A stretch of 64,000 nucleotides of DNA from Cyanomargarita calcarea GSE-NOS-MK-12-04C (GCA_019359595.1 JAHHGZ010000003.1:225512-289511), one strand, 5' to 3'; counted from the stretch's first letter, positions 26,143 through 36,114 are shown. Made by a program: numbers and translations. Notes: generated by a model from the sequence alone, not told the origin.

Positions 26143-26352
26143 ATGAAACTAAGCGCTCGTAATGCTGTCAAAGCAACTGTGAAAAAAATTATTCCAGGAG
26201 TAGTAAATACGGAGGTAACTTTAGAAGTTGCACCAGGAGTTGAAGTAGTTTCGATTATCACAAAATCCTCCGCAGAAAAGCTCCACCTGACTGTAGGTAA
26301 AGAGGCTTATGTCGTGATTAAAGCAACCGATGTCATGATTGCTATTGATTAA
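26143..26352 (+). CDS. Mop/TOBE-domain molybdate-binding protein (molbindin)
   Basis: A 69-residue single TOBE (Mop) domain. Family pattern: LSARNAVKATVKKIIPGVVNTEVTLEV, then a SIITKSSAEKLHLTVGKEAYVVIKATDVMI half. Such small proteins assemble into hexamers that store or buffer molybdate or tungstate. This suits an organism with Mo-nitrogenase and nitrate reductase; the hup and nif genes are in the same window. The ATG at 26143 gives the standard N-terminus; a TTG at 26137 is less likely. It stands alone. Confidence 0.9.
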   Translation: MKLSARNAVKATVKKIIPGVVNTEVTLEVAPGVEVVSIITKSSAEKLHLTVGKEAYVVIKATDVMIAID

Positions 26353-26408
26353 AAGCTTTGTTGACGGTTGACTGATGATTGTGAATGGTTAACCGTCAAT
26401 TATAATTG

Positions 26409-26515
26409 ACGAAGGAAGAAGGAAGAAGGAAGAAGGAAGAGGTTTCAACCTGTGGATTCAAACCCAACTCAAAACGAGCGACCTGTAGACGTCGGGGTAT
26501 TAAACCCCCACAAGG
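26409..26515 (+). repeat. Composite repeat copy A: STRR plus conserved 70-bp tail
   Basis: (GAAGGAA)n leads into AGGTTTCAACCTGTGGATTC, a spacer, then GCGACCTGTAGACGTCGGGG and TATTAAACCCCC. The same order is found on the minus strand at 43085-43210 and, more degenerate, at 31190-31290. The 3' part GGGGTATTAAACCCC is a small palindrome. The rest of the 387-bp gap (26353-26739) shows nothing definite; an ORF that crosses the repeat on the minus strand is probably spurious. Confidence 0.75.
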
Positions 26516-26739
26516 AAGCGGATAATGGAGACGTTTAATATACTGAATAAAAAATATTTCGAGATTGGCACCTCTGTAGTCTGTAAAAATCCAGAGGAGG
26601 AAACGCATAATATCTCGCAAAATACGTAAGGTAGATTTTCGGAGTCTATTCCACGAACTGAAACCGGGGCGAAAACAATACCCTGACTACCGAGAATCAG
26701 GGAAGCGATCGGGCAATTTCTGCGTAAGCGCTATTCTAT

Positions 26740-27564
26740 CTACTTTTGATAATAATGGGGTTTTTTAATACCATGCTTAAAAATTCGACGAATTCCATTC
26801 CGTAGGGCTGCATCCCCCTGTAAAATCAAGTCTCTGACCCTTTCCTCTGGCCGTCCTCGAAAAGAAGTGACGTGAAAATATTCTTCTTTCTGGGCAGGTT
26901 GATCGGAAAAATAGTAATTAGATACGCAACAACGTTGACCTGGATAAGTAACTTTACTAACGGAGTGCAGAGAGGTTTTGTTGGTGACCATAATTACTAG
27001 TCGGTTAAATTTACTGTGGATTGTTCTGCATTCTTCCTTTAAGCCTCGATCCCAAATTTCTAGATTTCCACCATACCCCTGTTGCCAATCAGGAGTTACG
27101 TAATATAAAAGATTTAAGACACGATATTTATCCCGGTCTTTGTCATGGGAGTTATCTAGATGGGGATTCAAAAAACAGCCCCGTTCCATCAAGCTAACTC
27201 CACCCGCATAAAGATATTCGTCGGGAAATAATTTTTGAAATCCTGTAATCTCAGATACTATTTTTACCACTTCAGGGTCTTGGAATGCATAAATAATTTC
27301 TGAAAGAATCGGATTATATTTATCTATTTGAATACCTACATATTTATATTCTCGTAAATCTTTTAAAGACAACATTTGTTGCGGATTGGGAAATGCTGTA
27401 TATATCTCTATCACATCATTTTCATTCAGCAAATCATCGATATAACAACTATTTATTTGATTGGTTGCTATAAACTGTTGGCGTAAAGCTTCTTTAGAAT
27501 TATCTAATTTTTCGGCGATAATCTGAGCGTACTTGTGTCTTGTACCAGTGTTATTTTGTCTCAT
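26740..27564 (-). CDS. 2-oxoglutarate/Fe(II)-dependent oxygenase (prolyl 4-hydroxylase-like)
   Basis: A 274-residue soluble enzyme. The double-stranded beta-helix motifs are present: HxD in NPHLDNSHD (near residues 133-141), the distal iron His in TSLHSVSKV (about 202) and a basic residue region before SNYYFSD for 2-oxoglutarate. GGNLEIWD is the conserved beta-strand before the distal His, typical of the prolyl-hydroxylase-like 2OG oxygenases (e.g. 2OG-FeII_Oxy_3). Substrate unknown. It sits alone, divergent from the methyltransferase at 27759, 190 bp away. Confidence 0.85.
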   Translation of the reverse strand: MRQNNTGTRHKYAQIIAEKLDNSKEALRQQFIATNQINSCYIDDLLNENDVIEIYTAFPNPQQMLSLKDLREYKYVGIQIDKYNPILSEIIYAFQDPEVVKIVSEITGFQKLFPDEYLYAGGVSLMERGCFLNPHLDNSHDKDRDKYRVLNLLYYVTPDWQQGYGGNLEIWDRGLKEECRTIHSKFNRLVIMVTNKTSLHSVSKVTYPGQRCCVSNYYFSDQPAQKEEYFHVTSFRGRPEERVRDLILQGDAALRNGIRRIFKHGIKKPHYYQK

Positions 27565-27758
27565 ATGGGTTAATAAGTAATTTAACTCAATTTATTTAGT
27601 ATAAAAAATGTAATTTTAGCTTACCAGTCAACGCATTTCATACTCAAATTATACCCAATACCTCTATGTTTAGCCAAAATATCTGTACTTACAAGCACAA
27701 ATTTAGATGCATTCATCCTAATTAACTGATATACTTAAGTAAATATAAGTATAGTAGG

Positions 27759-28655
27759 ATGTTGAATAAATTACCTACAAAATTGTCGAAAATATTAATT
27801 GCAGAAGATTGTATAGATGCGTGGGATGAAGGGATTTTGATTTGCAAAATTCTTCATCCGACTCCAGCTATCGAGGCAAACAGCTATTACTTCGGACATC
27901 CAGAATGGGGTAGAAATTATTTTGCAGCTTGTCATCGGGATGAAAAATTTATCGAGCTTTGGCAAGCAGCGATCAATCGTTGGGATAACAAGATAGTTGT
28001 TGATATTGGTTGCGGACCGGGTAATATCTATGCATCCCTAAAAGAATATTGTGGAGAACCCAGTCAACTTTTAGGTGTTGATGTTTCGCTAGGTGCCTTA
28101 AAAATGGCCCAAGCAATTGGCTATACTCCCGTCTTAGCAGATGCACAGCAACTACCATTTGTTTCTGAATTTGCCGATATTGTTATGCTTAATGCCTGTC
28201 TTCACCACTGCGATGATATGGCGAAAGTTTTGGCAGAAGCAGCACGCTTGGTACGTCCTGGGGGGCTTTTAGTTACTGACCATGACCCACAACTCACCGC
28301 TTATCAGTTCCGAGGTTTAGGTTTAATGCTATGGCAGGCACGTTTAACACTTTATCGGTTTTTAAAACGAGGTGGGCATTCTACTACAGAGGAGCAATTA
28401 TGGGGTTTGGCTGCGGAAGTACATCATAAACCAGGTGAGGGTACAACACCTCAAATGTATAATGATGTACTAAAACCGTTGGGATTTACAGTAGAACTAT
28501 ATCCTCACAATCACAAAGTTGGTGCCGCAGCTTTACAGGGTGATTATGGATATTCTTTTTGGCGGTGTCGGATGGCACAGAGACTATCATCTATCAACCC
28601 TAATTCAGCAGAAGCGGCACTATCTCTGATGTGTATTGCTCGTAAAAATCAGTAA
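27759..28655 (+). CDS. Class I SAM-dependent methyltransferase
   Basis: A 298-residue methyltransferase. The SAM-binding motif I is VVDIGCGPGN (near residues 78-87); the acidic motif II is LLGVDVS; motif LPFVSEFADIVMLNACLHH and the VRPGGLL turn follow, as in Methyltransf_11 enzymes of small-molecule or lipid type. Substrate unknown. Its 3' end overlaps the convergent glycosyltransferase gene by 7 bp, so it borders the polysaccharide cluster but is transcribed towards it. Confidence 0.87.
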   Translation: MLNKLPTKLSKILIAEDCIDAWDEGILICKILHPTPAIEANSYYFGHPEWGRNYFAACHRDEKFIELWQAAINRWDNKIVVDIGCGPGNIYASLKEYCGEPSQLLGVDVSLGALKMAQAIGYTPVLADAQQLPFVSEFADIVMLNACLHHCDDMAKVLAEAARLVRPGGLLVTDHDPQLTAYQFRGLGLMLWQARLTLYRFLKRGGHSTTEEQLWGLAAEVHHKPGEGTTPQMYNDVLKPLGFTVELYPHNHKVGAAALQGDYGYSFWRCRMAQRLSSINPNSAEAALSLMCIARKNQ

Positions 28656-29830
28656 TAATCCGGTAAAGGTTTTTGACGAATTATTGCCTCATATACTTCG
28701 ATTAACTTTTGTGCTGCAATCTCCCAAGTGTAATTTTGGAGAATAAATTCACGAGCGCGATCGCCCATTGCTTTTGCCTCTTGGGGTTGACTCAAACGTT
28801 TAATCAAAGCTTCAGCGATCGCATTGCTATTAATATCCAGAACATCAGCAGCTTTCGCTTGTGCAGCTTCTGAGAAATTACAACCAGTAGTAATCACACA
28901 TGGTAAACCAGAAGCCATTCCTTCTAGGATAGACATACTAAAACCTTCTGAATAGGAGGGTGCAACATATAAACTAGCTGCGGAGAGTGCAGCATACTTT
29001 AGTTCACCAGTCAACATCCCTGTGAAGGTAACTGCCTCTAAACATCCAGATAAAGCAAAATAATCTTGCACTGTTGCCAAAAATCCAATGCTATTAGGCC
29101 CAGCAACAATTAAATGCGTCTGTGGAAACTTGCTATGGACTTGAGCAAAAGCAGGTGCGAGTAAATCTAGACCTTTTTTAGGATCGATTCTACCCAGGAA
29201 CAGAATCAGAGTTTGATTGCGGGTGGCTGGAAATTCCTGATAAAAAACTTCTGAGTTTGCCAAACTAAGGAATTCTTTTCGATGAATTCCATTTGGGACA
29301 GTAACAAGATTATTAAATCCCAAAGATTTCATATTGTTCGCTTCCTGCTTGGCAATCACATGAATTGCGCTAGATTTTTCTAGTATTTGCTTTTCGATTA
29401 ATTTGAAATATAATCGTTTTTTCCATGCCTTGTAAGATAAAGCCCAAGGTTCTAACATCCCGTGTGGTGTCATAACATAGGGAACTCGCTGTAACTGGCA
29501 AAGCCAATGAATCAAGGAAACTATCGGCGAAAAAACAGTACTAGTATGAACTACATCATACTCATGAATGTGACGAATTAACCAAATAATTAAACCCCAA
29601 CTAAAAACAAAATCATTTTTATGCCAACAAGGAAAATATCTCATTCTGTAGAGACTTTCGTCTATCCATTTATTAAGTGAAATCGGAATTTTTTCTAAGT
29701 TGTTTGCATCTGTAGTCACCACATCGACATGGATACCCTGATTGGCGATCGCATCTGCAATTCCTTGGACTGCACCAGATATACCACCATAATTAGCCCC
29801 GATATAGGGGGTAAAAATTAAAATTTTCAC
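28649..29830 (-). CDS. Glycosyltransferase family 4
   Basis: A 393-residue GT-B glycosyltransferase that adds a sugar to a growing polysaccharide at the cytoplasmic membrane face. N-terminal TPYIGANYGGISGAV is the acceptor-side Gly-rich loop; LILFLGRIDPKKGLDLL (near residue 205) and the SEGFSMSILEGMASGLPCV nucleotide-sugar site with the EGF...E motif (near 294-312) are typical GT4 features. A GTG start at 29830. It is the last gene of the minus-strand polysaccharide run. Sugar specificity cannot be read from sequence. Confidence 0.88.
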   Translation of the reverse strand: MKILIFTPYIGANYGGISGAVQGIADAIANQGIHVDVVTTDANNLEKIPISLNKWIDESLYRMRYFPCWHKNDFVFSWGLIIWLIRHIHEYDVVHTSTVFSPIVSLIHWLCQLQRVPYVMTPHGMLEPWALSYKAWKKRLYFKLIEKQILEKSSAIHVIAKQEANNMKSLGFNNLVTVPNGIHRKEFLSLANSEVFYQEFPATRNQTLILFLGRIDPKKGLDLLAPAFAQVHSKFPQTHLIVAGPNSIGFLATVQDYFALSGCLEAVTFTGMLTGELKYAALSAASLYVAPSYSEGFSMSILEGMASGLPCVITTGCNFSEAAQAKAADVLDINSNAIAEALIKRLSQPQEAKAMGDRAREFILQNYTWEIAAQKLIEVYEAIIRQKPLPDYY

Positions 29831-29883
29831 GTGTAGATTCCCTGAAAGATAATTTTTAATGAAAGAATATTCGACACAAAAAT

Positions 29884-29904
29884 AACCCCGTCTGTAACGG
29901 GGTT
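29884..29904 (-). terminator. Rho-independent-type terminator
   Basis: Stem AACCCCGT/ACGGGGTT; read on the minus strand it is followed by ATTTTTG. It lies 30 bp after the stop of the glycosyltransferase ending at 29934, so the last glycosyltransferase (28649-29830) probably has its own promoter. Confidence 0.7.
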
Positions 29905-29933
29905 AAAGTTTTTTGTAGGGAGAATTAATATCT

Positions 29934-31103
29934 CTACATAGTAGAAATTGCTTGAAAAATACCTTCAGCAAAATTTTTCGGACTATAATTAGCAACAATA
30001 TTTTGACTTAATTCTCCCATTCTATTTCTTGAATTGGAATCAGTCTGATGAAGAGTTAACAAGGCACGAGTAATATCTTGAGTGTTTTCTGGAGTAAACA
30101 GCAGGCCGTTTTTACCATCGCAAACAAGTTCATAACTGGCTCCTACTGTACGGCTAGATAGGATTGGTAGTCCAGCAGCACAAGCTTCGTTTAGCACTAA
30201 ACCCCACGGCTCTTGCAAAGCAGGATGTACAAAGGCATTAGCTAATCCATACCAATCTCCTATTGCCTGGTAAGGGATAAAACCAGGTAAATGAATACAA
30301 TTTTGTAGTTTGTTTTCTAGTATGAGGTTGCGGATTGCAGGTTCTTCTTCTCCACTACCGCAAATTACTAAATCCCATGCTTGCTCATCTCCAATCTTTT
30401 GATGATAGACAGCAAAAGCTTCTACAAGACGATAGACATTTTTGCGTTTAACCAAGCGGGTAACAGCAATAAAATAAGGTTTGGTAGGAATTGCTGGCTG
30501 TCTTTGCCTTGCCTTCTCTACATCAAGTCTTGCAGCTTCAGCCTGAATAGCAAAATAATCGTTGTCAACAGCATCGTAACCAGAGAAAATGCGATCGCTC
30601 GGGAACCCTAACTCAACCAGGTAGTCACGGTGGAGCTTGCCACCGACAATGGCAGCATCATACTTTTTGACGTAAAGCCAAGATTTGATCTGCTCCTTCC
30701 ACCATTGCCGTTGGTCGTCATCCCGTTTACTCTCACTCATGAGAATTGTGGGGACACCGTGATTTTGACACCAGGAAAGTGCCGTACGAGATATTGGAAA
30801 TCCCCACCCTGGGATCGCAACGATACTTGGTTGTAGTTCGTCTAAGTAAGAGGGTAGTAAAGACGCTGGCAGACTAGATTCTTGGGTCCGGGGAGTTGAG
30901 TCCGGTGTTGTAGCTATTGGCAACAAGGTTTTCACCGGAAATGTAATTTCTCGCTCTACATCACCCCAAGGATGTTCGCTGGTCTTGTCTGTAATTTGAA
31001 TTGCACTTAATTTCCAGCCTTTTTCCTGACAGGTTGCACGTACAGCACGCAGTCGTGCAGCGTGATAACCTCCGATATTATAAAAAATGACAACTATGTG
31101 CAT
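29934..31103 (-). CDS. Glycosyltransferase family 4
   Basis: A 389-residue GT-B enzyme. Recognisable: N-terminal FYNIGGYHAARLRAV, the Rossmann motif AVTRLVKRKNVYRLVEAF (near residue 215) and the donor site ALQEPWGLVLNEACAAGLPIL with EPWG...E (near 297-317). Part of the polysaccharide cluster, read in the same direction as its neighbours but separated by a terminator downstream and by a composite STRR repeat upstream. Acceptor and sugar unknown. Confidence 0.87.
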   Translation of the reverse strand: MHIVVIFYNIGGYHAARLRAVRATCQEKGWKLSAIQITDKTSEHPWGDVEREITFPVKTLLPIATTPDSTPRTQESSLPASLLPSYLDELQPSIVAIPGWGFPISRTALSWCQNHGVPTILMSESKRDDDQRQWWKEQIKSWLYVKKYDAAIVGGKLHRDYLVELGFPSDRIFSGYDAVDNDYFAIQAEAARLDVEKARQRQPAIPTKPYFIAVTRLVKRKNVYRLVEAFAVYHQKIGDEQAWDLVICGSGEEEPAIRNLILENKLQNCIHLPGFIPYQAIGDWYGLANAFVHPALQEPWGLVLNEACAAGLPILSSRTVGASYELVCDGKNGLLFTPENTQDITRALLTLHQTDSNSRNRMGELSQNIVANYSPKNFAEGIFQAISTM

Positions 31104-31189
31104 AACTAGTTACTTTAGGATCGTTAATAGGTTGGTGAAGTAATAAATACGTTGGGACATATCTTGCTTTTATCCTCGAATAAACTTTT

Positions 31190-31290
31190 TTAATACCCCA
31201 ACTTTATATAGGTCATCCGTTTTGAGTTGGGGTCTGAATCCATATATATAAACTTCCTTCTTCCTTCTTCCTTCTTCCTTCTTCCCTCAT
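31190..31290 (-). repeat. Composite repeat copy C (degenerate)
   Basis: On the minus strand: GGAAGAA heptamers at 31254-31290, then GGATTCAGACCCCAACTC, AAAACG, GATGACCTATA and GTTGGGGTATTAAA. The order matches copies A (26409) and B (43085) with more mismatches. The STRR abuts the stop of the polymerase gene. Confidence 0.65.
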
Positions 31291-32571
31291 TCAAGTGGTA
31301 GAGGTGTTGTACGGTCTAGCATAGTTAGTTTTGGAATAGTAGGTAACTATGCCAATAAAAATCAATTGAAATATTGCCTCTTGCCAAAATCTTGCAATAC
31401 CATGTGTTAGGGCTAGCATTGAGGGGCTGACTAGTCCCATGTAAAGAAGTCTGCTAAAAATACTTTTTTGATAAACAGCCGATATCCATAAATGTTTAAA
31501 AATATATCCAATAAAAGCAAAACTTAGGCATCCTAAGTAATTAAATTCTACAAAAGCATCCCCAATTCCAGTAAATGTTGCACCAGGAGGAGGAATGTAG
31601 GCATATCTATCAATAAGTACACCCATATTTTCAGCCCCCCATTTAAATTGTAGAGATTGTTTCAACTCAGGACTTACAATTTGCCCTGGTACAAACTGAA
31701 ATACAATTGCATCCCACCATGAAGTGCCATATCCATATGAGCCAGTAAATTCAACTGTATCCATAAACAATGCAGCATTTTTCAGTTCTAATACTTCTCC
31801 TTTGAGCAAGAAGGTAAATGCTTTCTGAGAAGCGGATAATACTTCTTGCCAATTACCACTAAAAACTAAAGTCCAAAAATCTCCACGTAACTCACCAAAA
31901 AGAGGGATGAGAAAAGTCATGCAAACTAAAGCAACAATGACAATTAATCTCGGAGGTATTAATCCATAAATTATCCATAAGGAAAAACCTAGGATAATTA
32001 ATAATGTCATTGTCGGTTGTCTGCGACCATTGATAATTTGTTGTACTAAATACCAACCACCTATGACTGTCAAAATTAGATTAAAAAAACTAGGTTTTTT
32101 TAATAATTTTAAGAGAAAAATACCAAAACCAATATTGAGAACTTGACTAAAAAAGAAATATATAGTTGCTGGGCCAGTCCAAGTACCTACTGTAGTTGTT
32201 TGTGGGGGTGTGCGAGAAAGTAAAAAATAAAAAAACCATCCATAAGCCGTCAAACCTATTCCTGCTTTAGTTAGTTTGCGTTGATCGAGCGGAATATTTA
32301 ATCTTTGGAGCCAGATTCTGTTGGGTTTCATTTGATAGCCAATCAAACAAGCTCCACCACACAAAGACGACATTAATAATACCCTTTCTAAGGCTTCTTT
32401 AGTCACGGGACTCGGATGATCGATTAAGGCAAATACTTGAGGCAAAAGAAAAGAAACAAATATCATACCCATGAAGAAAGGATATTGATAAATTCTCTCT
32501 ACGCTGACTACTCCCCAGATTAATAAACCCAGGCAAATTAAAATAAATAAATTTCTGTATATTTCAATCAT
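31291..32571 (-). CDS. Wzy-like O-antigen/exopolysaccharide polymerase
   Basis: A 426-residue inner-membrane protein with about 10-12 transmembrane helices and one long hydrophilic loop near residues 240-330 (GYGTSWWDAIVFQFVPGQIV), as in Wzy polymerases, which join lipid-linked repeat units. Sequence conservation in the family is low, so the call rests on topology and on its place in the middle of a glycosyltransferase cluster. No separate Wzx flippase is seen in the window. Alternatives are an O-antigen ligase or another multi-pass export protein. Confidence 0.7.
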   Translation of the reverse strand: MIEIYRNLFILICLGLLIWGVVSVERIYQYPFFMGMIFVSFLLPQVFALIDHPSPVTKEALERVLLMSSLCGGACLIGYQMKPNRIWLQRLNIPLDQRKLTKAGIGLTAYGWFFYFLLSRTPPQTTTVGTWTGPATIYFFFSQVLNIGFGIFLLKLLKKPSFFNLILTVIGGWYLVQQIINGRRQPTMTLLIILGFSLWIIYGLIPPRLIVIVALVCMTFLIPLFGELRGDFWTLVFSGNWQEVLSASQKAFTFLLKGEVLELKNAALFMDTVEFTGSYGYGTSWWDAIVFQFVPGQIVSPELKQSLQFKWGAENMGVLIDRYAYIPPPGATFTGIGDAFVEFNYLGCLSFAFIGYIFKHLWISAVYQKSIFSRLLYMGLVSPSMLALTHGIARFWQEAIFQLIFIGIVTYYSKTNYARPYNTSTT

Positions 32572-32748
32572 AAATTAATATATAGCGTTTCCTAGTCTGC
32601 TGACTGATATCTTGCACCTCTAAAAGTTAAGGTCAAAATTGTCACTGCTATTACTCAGGTAAATCGATTCATATTCATACCCGTCATTCTCCTATAAGTC
32701 CCTGACGAGTCGCAGAAGTCCATTAAAATGGACTAAAAATCATCTTTG

Positions 32749-33993
32749 TCATTTAATTAGAATTTCTGATAAATTATTTTCTGATGTTTGCAATATCTGC
32801 TTTAAATACTCTTGAGAGTTTTTTCTTATTTCATTATTATATAATGTTGTATATACTTTTCTGAGTTTTTCTGCAATTGCTTCTGAATCTCTTATCGGCA
32901 CAATAAAACCATCAATACCATCTCGAACAAGAGAACCTGAATTGTAAGTAGTAATAATCGGTACTCCTAAACTTAATGCTTCATAAGTGACCATAGCTGA
33001 ACCTTCACAAATAGAAGGGAGTACGAATACATCTGCCCACCTGTATAAATCCTTGACTTGAGAGCGGGGTATTCTGCCCAAAAATTCGCAAATACTACTA
33101 TATTCAGCAATGCGTTCAGATTTAATTTCCAAAGAACCCGCAACTTTACAATCAAAGGGTATTTGTCCTTTTATCTGAGATAGTGCTTCTAGCAAATAAG
33201 GAATTCCTTTTCGTAAGCCTACCGATCCTACAAATAGTATTTTTAACTCATCACCTCGTTGCTGTGGGCTTGAAAGCAAATTTTGATAATCAATTGGTTC
33301 TTCATCTTTCAAACGACCTAATGAAATTACGGATATTTTATTGGCATTAACTCCTCTTGCTACTAAGGAATCTTTTACAAAACTAGAACCACAAACAATA
33401 TGGTTTGCTAAATCTTGTTCGTGATGCTCTCGCTCCATCAGTTTTAAATCGGAATTATTAATTTTAAAAGGTGTTAATGACCATCCGATCCATTTTTCTT
33501 CTTCTTCTAACAAAAGTTTATAAACCAGGGAATAATCAGCTAGTGTTTGGTCAAGAATACAGCCAATATTTCTATCTTTAGCATATTGAAATAATTCCAA
33601 ACAGGCACTGTTAAATCCATATATTGTATTAATGTTTCCTATCCCGTGTTGAAGTATTTTATGACAGAACTGTTGCGCTCCCCAGACAAATATTTGTGAT
33701 ACTTCTTCTAAAGAAGATTGTTTTACAGCTTTTATATACTGATATCCAAATATAGGAAACTGAATTATATTTGCATTTTGCAAACTTGCTTCATATCTAT
33801 CCAAAGCTTTTTTGAAAGAATTTGGTAGATAGGTGTATATTTTGGGGTGACGTAGTAGATTATAAATTGGATTGTTACCCGCATATATATCTGTATAAAA
33901 TCTATCTAAAATACCCCATTGATGAAATAATGCAGGCTCTTGATAGTGCTTTCTGGCACCGAGTTGCGCTACCAAAACTTTAGTTGAATACAT
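32749..33993 (-). CDS. Glycosyltransferase family 4
   Basis: A 414-residue GT-B glycosyltransferase. The C-terminal half is clear: LKILFVGSVGLRKGIPYLLEAL (near residue 249) and VLPSICEGSAMVTYEALSLGVPIITT with the CEGS...E donor motif (near 324-349). The N-terminal half is unusual in lacking a classical Gly-rich loop and having a long helical insert around VEEEKW/ERE HHEQD. It lies 4 bp upstream of the polymerase-side gap and 4 bp downstream of the next glycosyltransferase, so it is operonic with it. Confidence 0.85.
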   Translation of the reverse strand: MYSTKVLVAQLGARKHYQEPALFHQWGILDRFYTDIYAGNNPIYNLLRHPKIYTYLPNSFKKALDRYEASLQNANIIQFPIFGYQYIKAVKQSSLEEVSQIFVWGAQQFCHKILQHGIGNINTIYGFNSACLELFQYAKDRNIGCILDQTLADYSLVYKLLLEEEEKWIGWSLTPFKINNSDLKLMEREHHEQDLANHIVCGSSFVKDSLVARGVNANKISVISLGRLKDEEPIDYQNLLSSPQQRGDELKILFVGSVGLRKGIPYLLEALSQIKGQIPFDCKVAGSLEIKSERIAEYSSICEFLGRIPRSQVKDLYRWADVFVLPSICEGSAMVTYEALSLGVPIITTYNSGSLVRDGIDGFIVPIRDSEAIAEKLRKVYTTLYNNEIRKNSQEYLKQILQTSENNLSEILIK

Positions 33994-33997
33994 ATTA

Positions 33998-35116
33998 TTA
34001 ATATAAAGAATTTATCAGTTTTTCATATTTTTCACCGACTTGATTGGCAGAGTGTTGCTCAAGATAAGCTGCTCGAACTGTTTCCGGTAAAATAACTTGC
34101 TCCTTCAACAGGTTTGCAACTTCTAAGATTGCATGAGCAAAATTTTCGGGAGTTGCAGATTCGACTAACTTGCCAAAGCGTGATTCAAGCAACATCTCTG
34201 GAAATGCACCCACATTGCTTGCTACGATTGGACGACCGTATGATAATATCTCTAGTGCAGCAAGAGGTTGTCCTTCTACACGAGAGGTAAAAGCAAATAA
34301 ATGACAAGATGCGATCGCCTCACTTACCTGACTATTAGGAATACTGCCATGAAAAACAACGAAAGATTTTATACCACGTTTTTCAGCCATTTGTTCTAAT
34401 TGTCCGCGTAGATGACCATCACCAAATATATGCAAACTTGGCAGTTTTTGTGGAGTTTCAGTAACAGATAGCTGTAAGTATTTTTGCTGAAAACAGGTAA
34501 ATGATTCGAGTAGTAAAGGTATATTTTTATCTTCTACAAGCCTACCGAGGTAGCCAATTTTTAACCCTGACTCCATAGTTGGTAATGGTTGAATCGGACT
34601 CAGATGATGAGACATATATGGGACAAGTTCAATTCTTCCCTTGTAGCCAATTTGACGTAAATCATCTTGAAATGCAGACACTTGAACAAGGATTAAGTCG
34701 AATAAATCTAACGTTTCTAAAAGATGGGTTTTCTCTATAATTGTTTCAGGAACTACGGGTTTATAGGGAGTCATGTACACAAACTTAGTGCGATCGCTAA
34801 TTTGTGATTTGATTTTTTTTAAGATTTTGTTAGAAAATAGTTTTCCGAAAAAGATGACATCGGCGTTTTTAGATTGTTGAATTCCCAATGGTAAAAGTAG
34901 CCAATCTGGTGCATTCCACTTACAACCCCATTGCCAAGGACTGCGAATAATTTTTATATTCGATTTTCCCATTTTTTGAATCATGGATGACTTTTGACCC
35001 CAGCATACAAGCCGACAATCATATTTTTTAGTTTCTAGATAACAAAGCAAATTCTTACAGAAAGTTTCAATACCACCGATGGGTGCAAATCCCCCAAAGT
35101 AAAAGAGTATTTTCAT
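33998..35116 (-). CDS. Glycosyltransferase family 4
   Basis: A 372-residue GT-B enzyme with all usual marks: N-terminal YFGGFAPIGGIETFCKNL acceptor loop, IGYLGRLVEDKNIPLLLESF (near residue 189) and SRVEGQPLAALEILSYGRPIVAS donor motif (near 279-301). It is separated by 4 bp from the downstream glycosyltransferase and by 35 bp from the upstream GT8 gene, consistent with one transcript. Specificity unknown. Confidence 0.88.
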   Translation of the reverse strand: MKILFYFGGFAPIGGIETFCKNLLCYLETKKYDCRLVCWGQKSSMIQKMGKSNIKIIRSPWQWGCKWNAPDWLLLPLGIQQSKNADVIFFGKLFSNKILKKIKSQISDRTKFVYMTPYKPVVPETIIEKTHLLETLDLFDLILVQVSAFQDDLRQIGYKGRIELVPYMSHHLSPIQPLPTMESGLKIGYLGRLVEDKNIPLLLESFTCFQQKYLQLSVTETPQKLPSLHIFGDGHLRGQLEQMAEKRGIKSFVVFHGSIPNSQVSEAIASCHLFAFTSRVEGQPLAALEILSYGRPIVASNVGAFPEMLLESRFGKLVESATPENFAHAILEVANLLKEQVILPETVRAAYLEQHSANQVGEKYEKLINSLY

Positions 35117-35151
35117 GGTATCTATTTAATTTATATTAGTTTTCATGACAA

Positions 35152-36105
35152 TCAATTTTTCCTTAGATTGCGTTTAAAATTAGCTAAAAAATAAATCAAT
35201 ATCTGAGGTAATCTGATCCGGTTAAACCAAAGAACATATTCCGAAACATTAAACCAATTGCTGTTTTTCAAATAATGAGCAAACCGTGTTCCTCCTGGTT
35301 GTCTGTAGAGGGAGTGCCAAGGTTTAACTGAAGTGGTAAAATGAAGAATAAAAGCATCTTGAATTATAATATTTGACTCATAGGGCAGTTTTATTGCAGG
35401 CTTGTTAGCTCCAAAAATCTGGACATTCCACTTGGGATCGAGATATTTCCATCTGTTGCCAATGATGGCGTTGATTCCGTCTTGGTCGGGTAGATATACG
35501 ACATCATGATTTCTCCGGATGTAATCCAATACTTGATGACCTAATGACTCGATACGCCACTGTTTGAGATTTATCACCATTACTCCAGAATTACAGCATA
35601 ATGTATCTGATGGTAGATTCAATTCTCGGTAAGTATTCTGAACTTCCTTTGAACCATAGGGATAAAGAAAATCTTGAACACCAAGGGCAGGAGAATCACC
35701 CAATTTTTCTTTCCAGAGTTCTGCCAGATTCCCTTCAACAACTAAGTCACTATCAAGATAAATCACACGTTCTACTTCGGTGGGTAATAGTTCTGGAAGT
35801 AGTAACCGAAAACAAGCTGCTAATGTAAATGAACGAGTGACTTTGACACCTTTTAATGCTGCTACATCTGGTTGTAGCCACTTCAAGTTGACGGGGACTT
35901 GACTATTGCTAATAACTCTATCGAGTCTATATTTATTTTGATTGCTAATGCCTCCATCAAGAATGTAAATATCTATCGGATTATTACTGTCAATATTTAC
36001 TAAAGTCGAATAAAGAGTTACTGCTAGACCCATCACAAAGTTATCATCTGCGGCACAGACAATACTAATTGGATTCCTTTCTAATGTTGGATGTGAAATC
36101 TGCAT
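35152..36105 (-). CDS. Glycosyltransferase family 8 (retaining, GT-A fold)
   Basis: A 317-residue GT-A glycosyltransferase, different in fold from its GT4 neighbours. It starts with ISIVCAADDNFVMGLAVTL, has the metal-binding DXD as YLDSDLVVEGNLAELW (near residues 115-130) and a late LPDQDGINAIIGNRW motif followed by ILHFTTSVKPW, a pattern shared with LPS galactosyl/glucosyltransferases (RfaJ/WaaJ type). It probably adds Gal or Glc in the same polymer. It begins 9 bp after the stop of the upstream GT4 gene. Confidence 0.9.
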   Translation of the reverse strand: MQISHPTLERNPISIVCAADDNFVMGLAVTLYSTLVNIDSNNPIDIYILDGGISNQNKYRLDRVISNSQVPVNLKWLQPDVAALKGVKVTRSFTLAACFRLLLPELLPTEVERVIYLDSDLVVEGNLAELWKEKLGDSPALGVQDFLYPYGSKEVQNTYRELNLPSDTLCCNSGVMVINLKQWRIESLGHQVLDYIRRNHDVVYLPDQDGINAIIGNRWKYLDPKWNVQIFGANKPAIKLPYESNIIIQDAFILHFTTSVKPWHSLYRQPGGTRFAHYLKNSNWFNVSEYVLWFNRIRLPQILIYFLANFKRNLRKN

Positions 36106-36114
36106 AAAAATTCT

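Noticed and set aside
26396..26620. 74-codon minus-strand ORF (MRDIMRFLLWIFTDYRG...)
   Set aside because: It runs through the composite STRR repeat, which supplies its C-terminal third; no homology is recognised and no ribosome-binding site is visible. Kept as probable chance frame.
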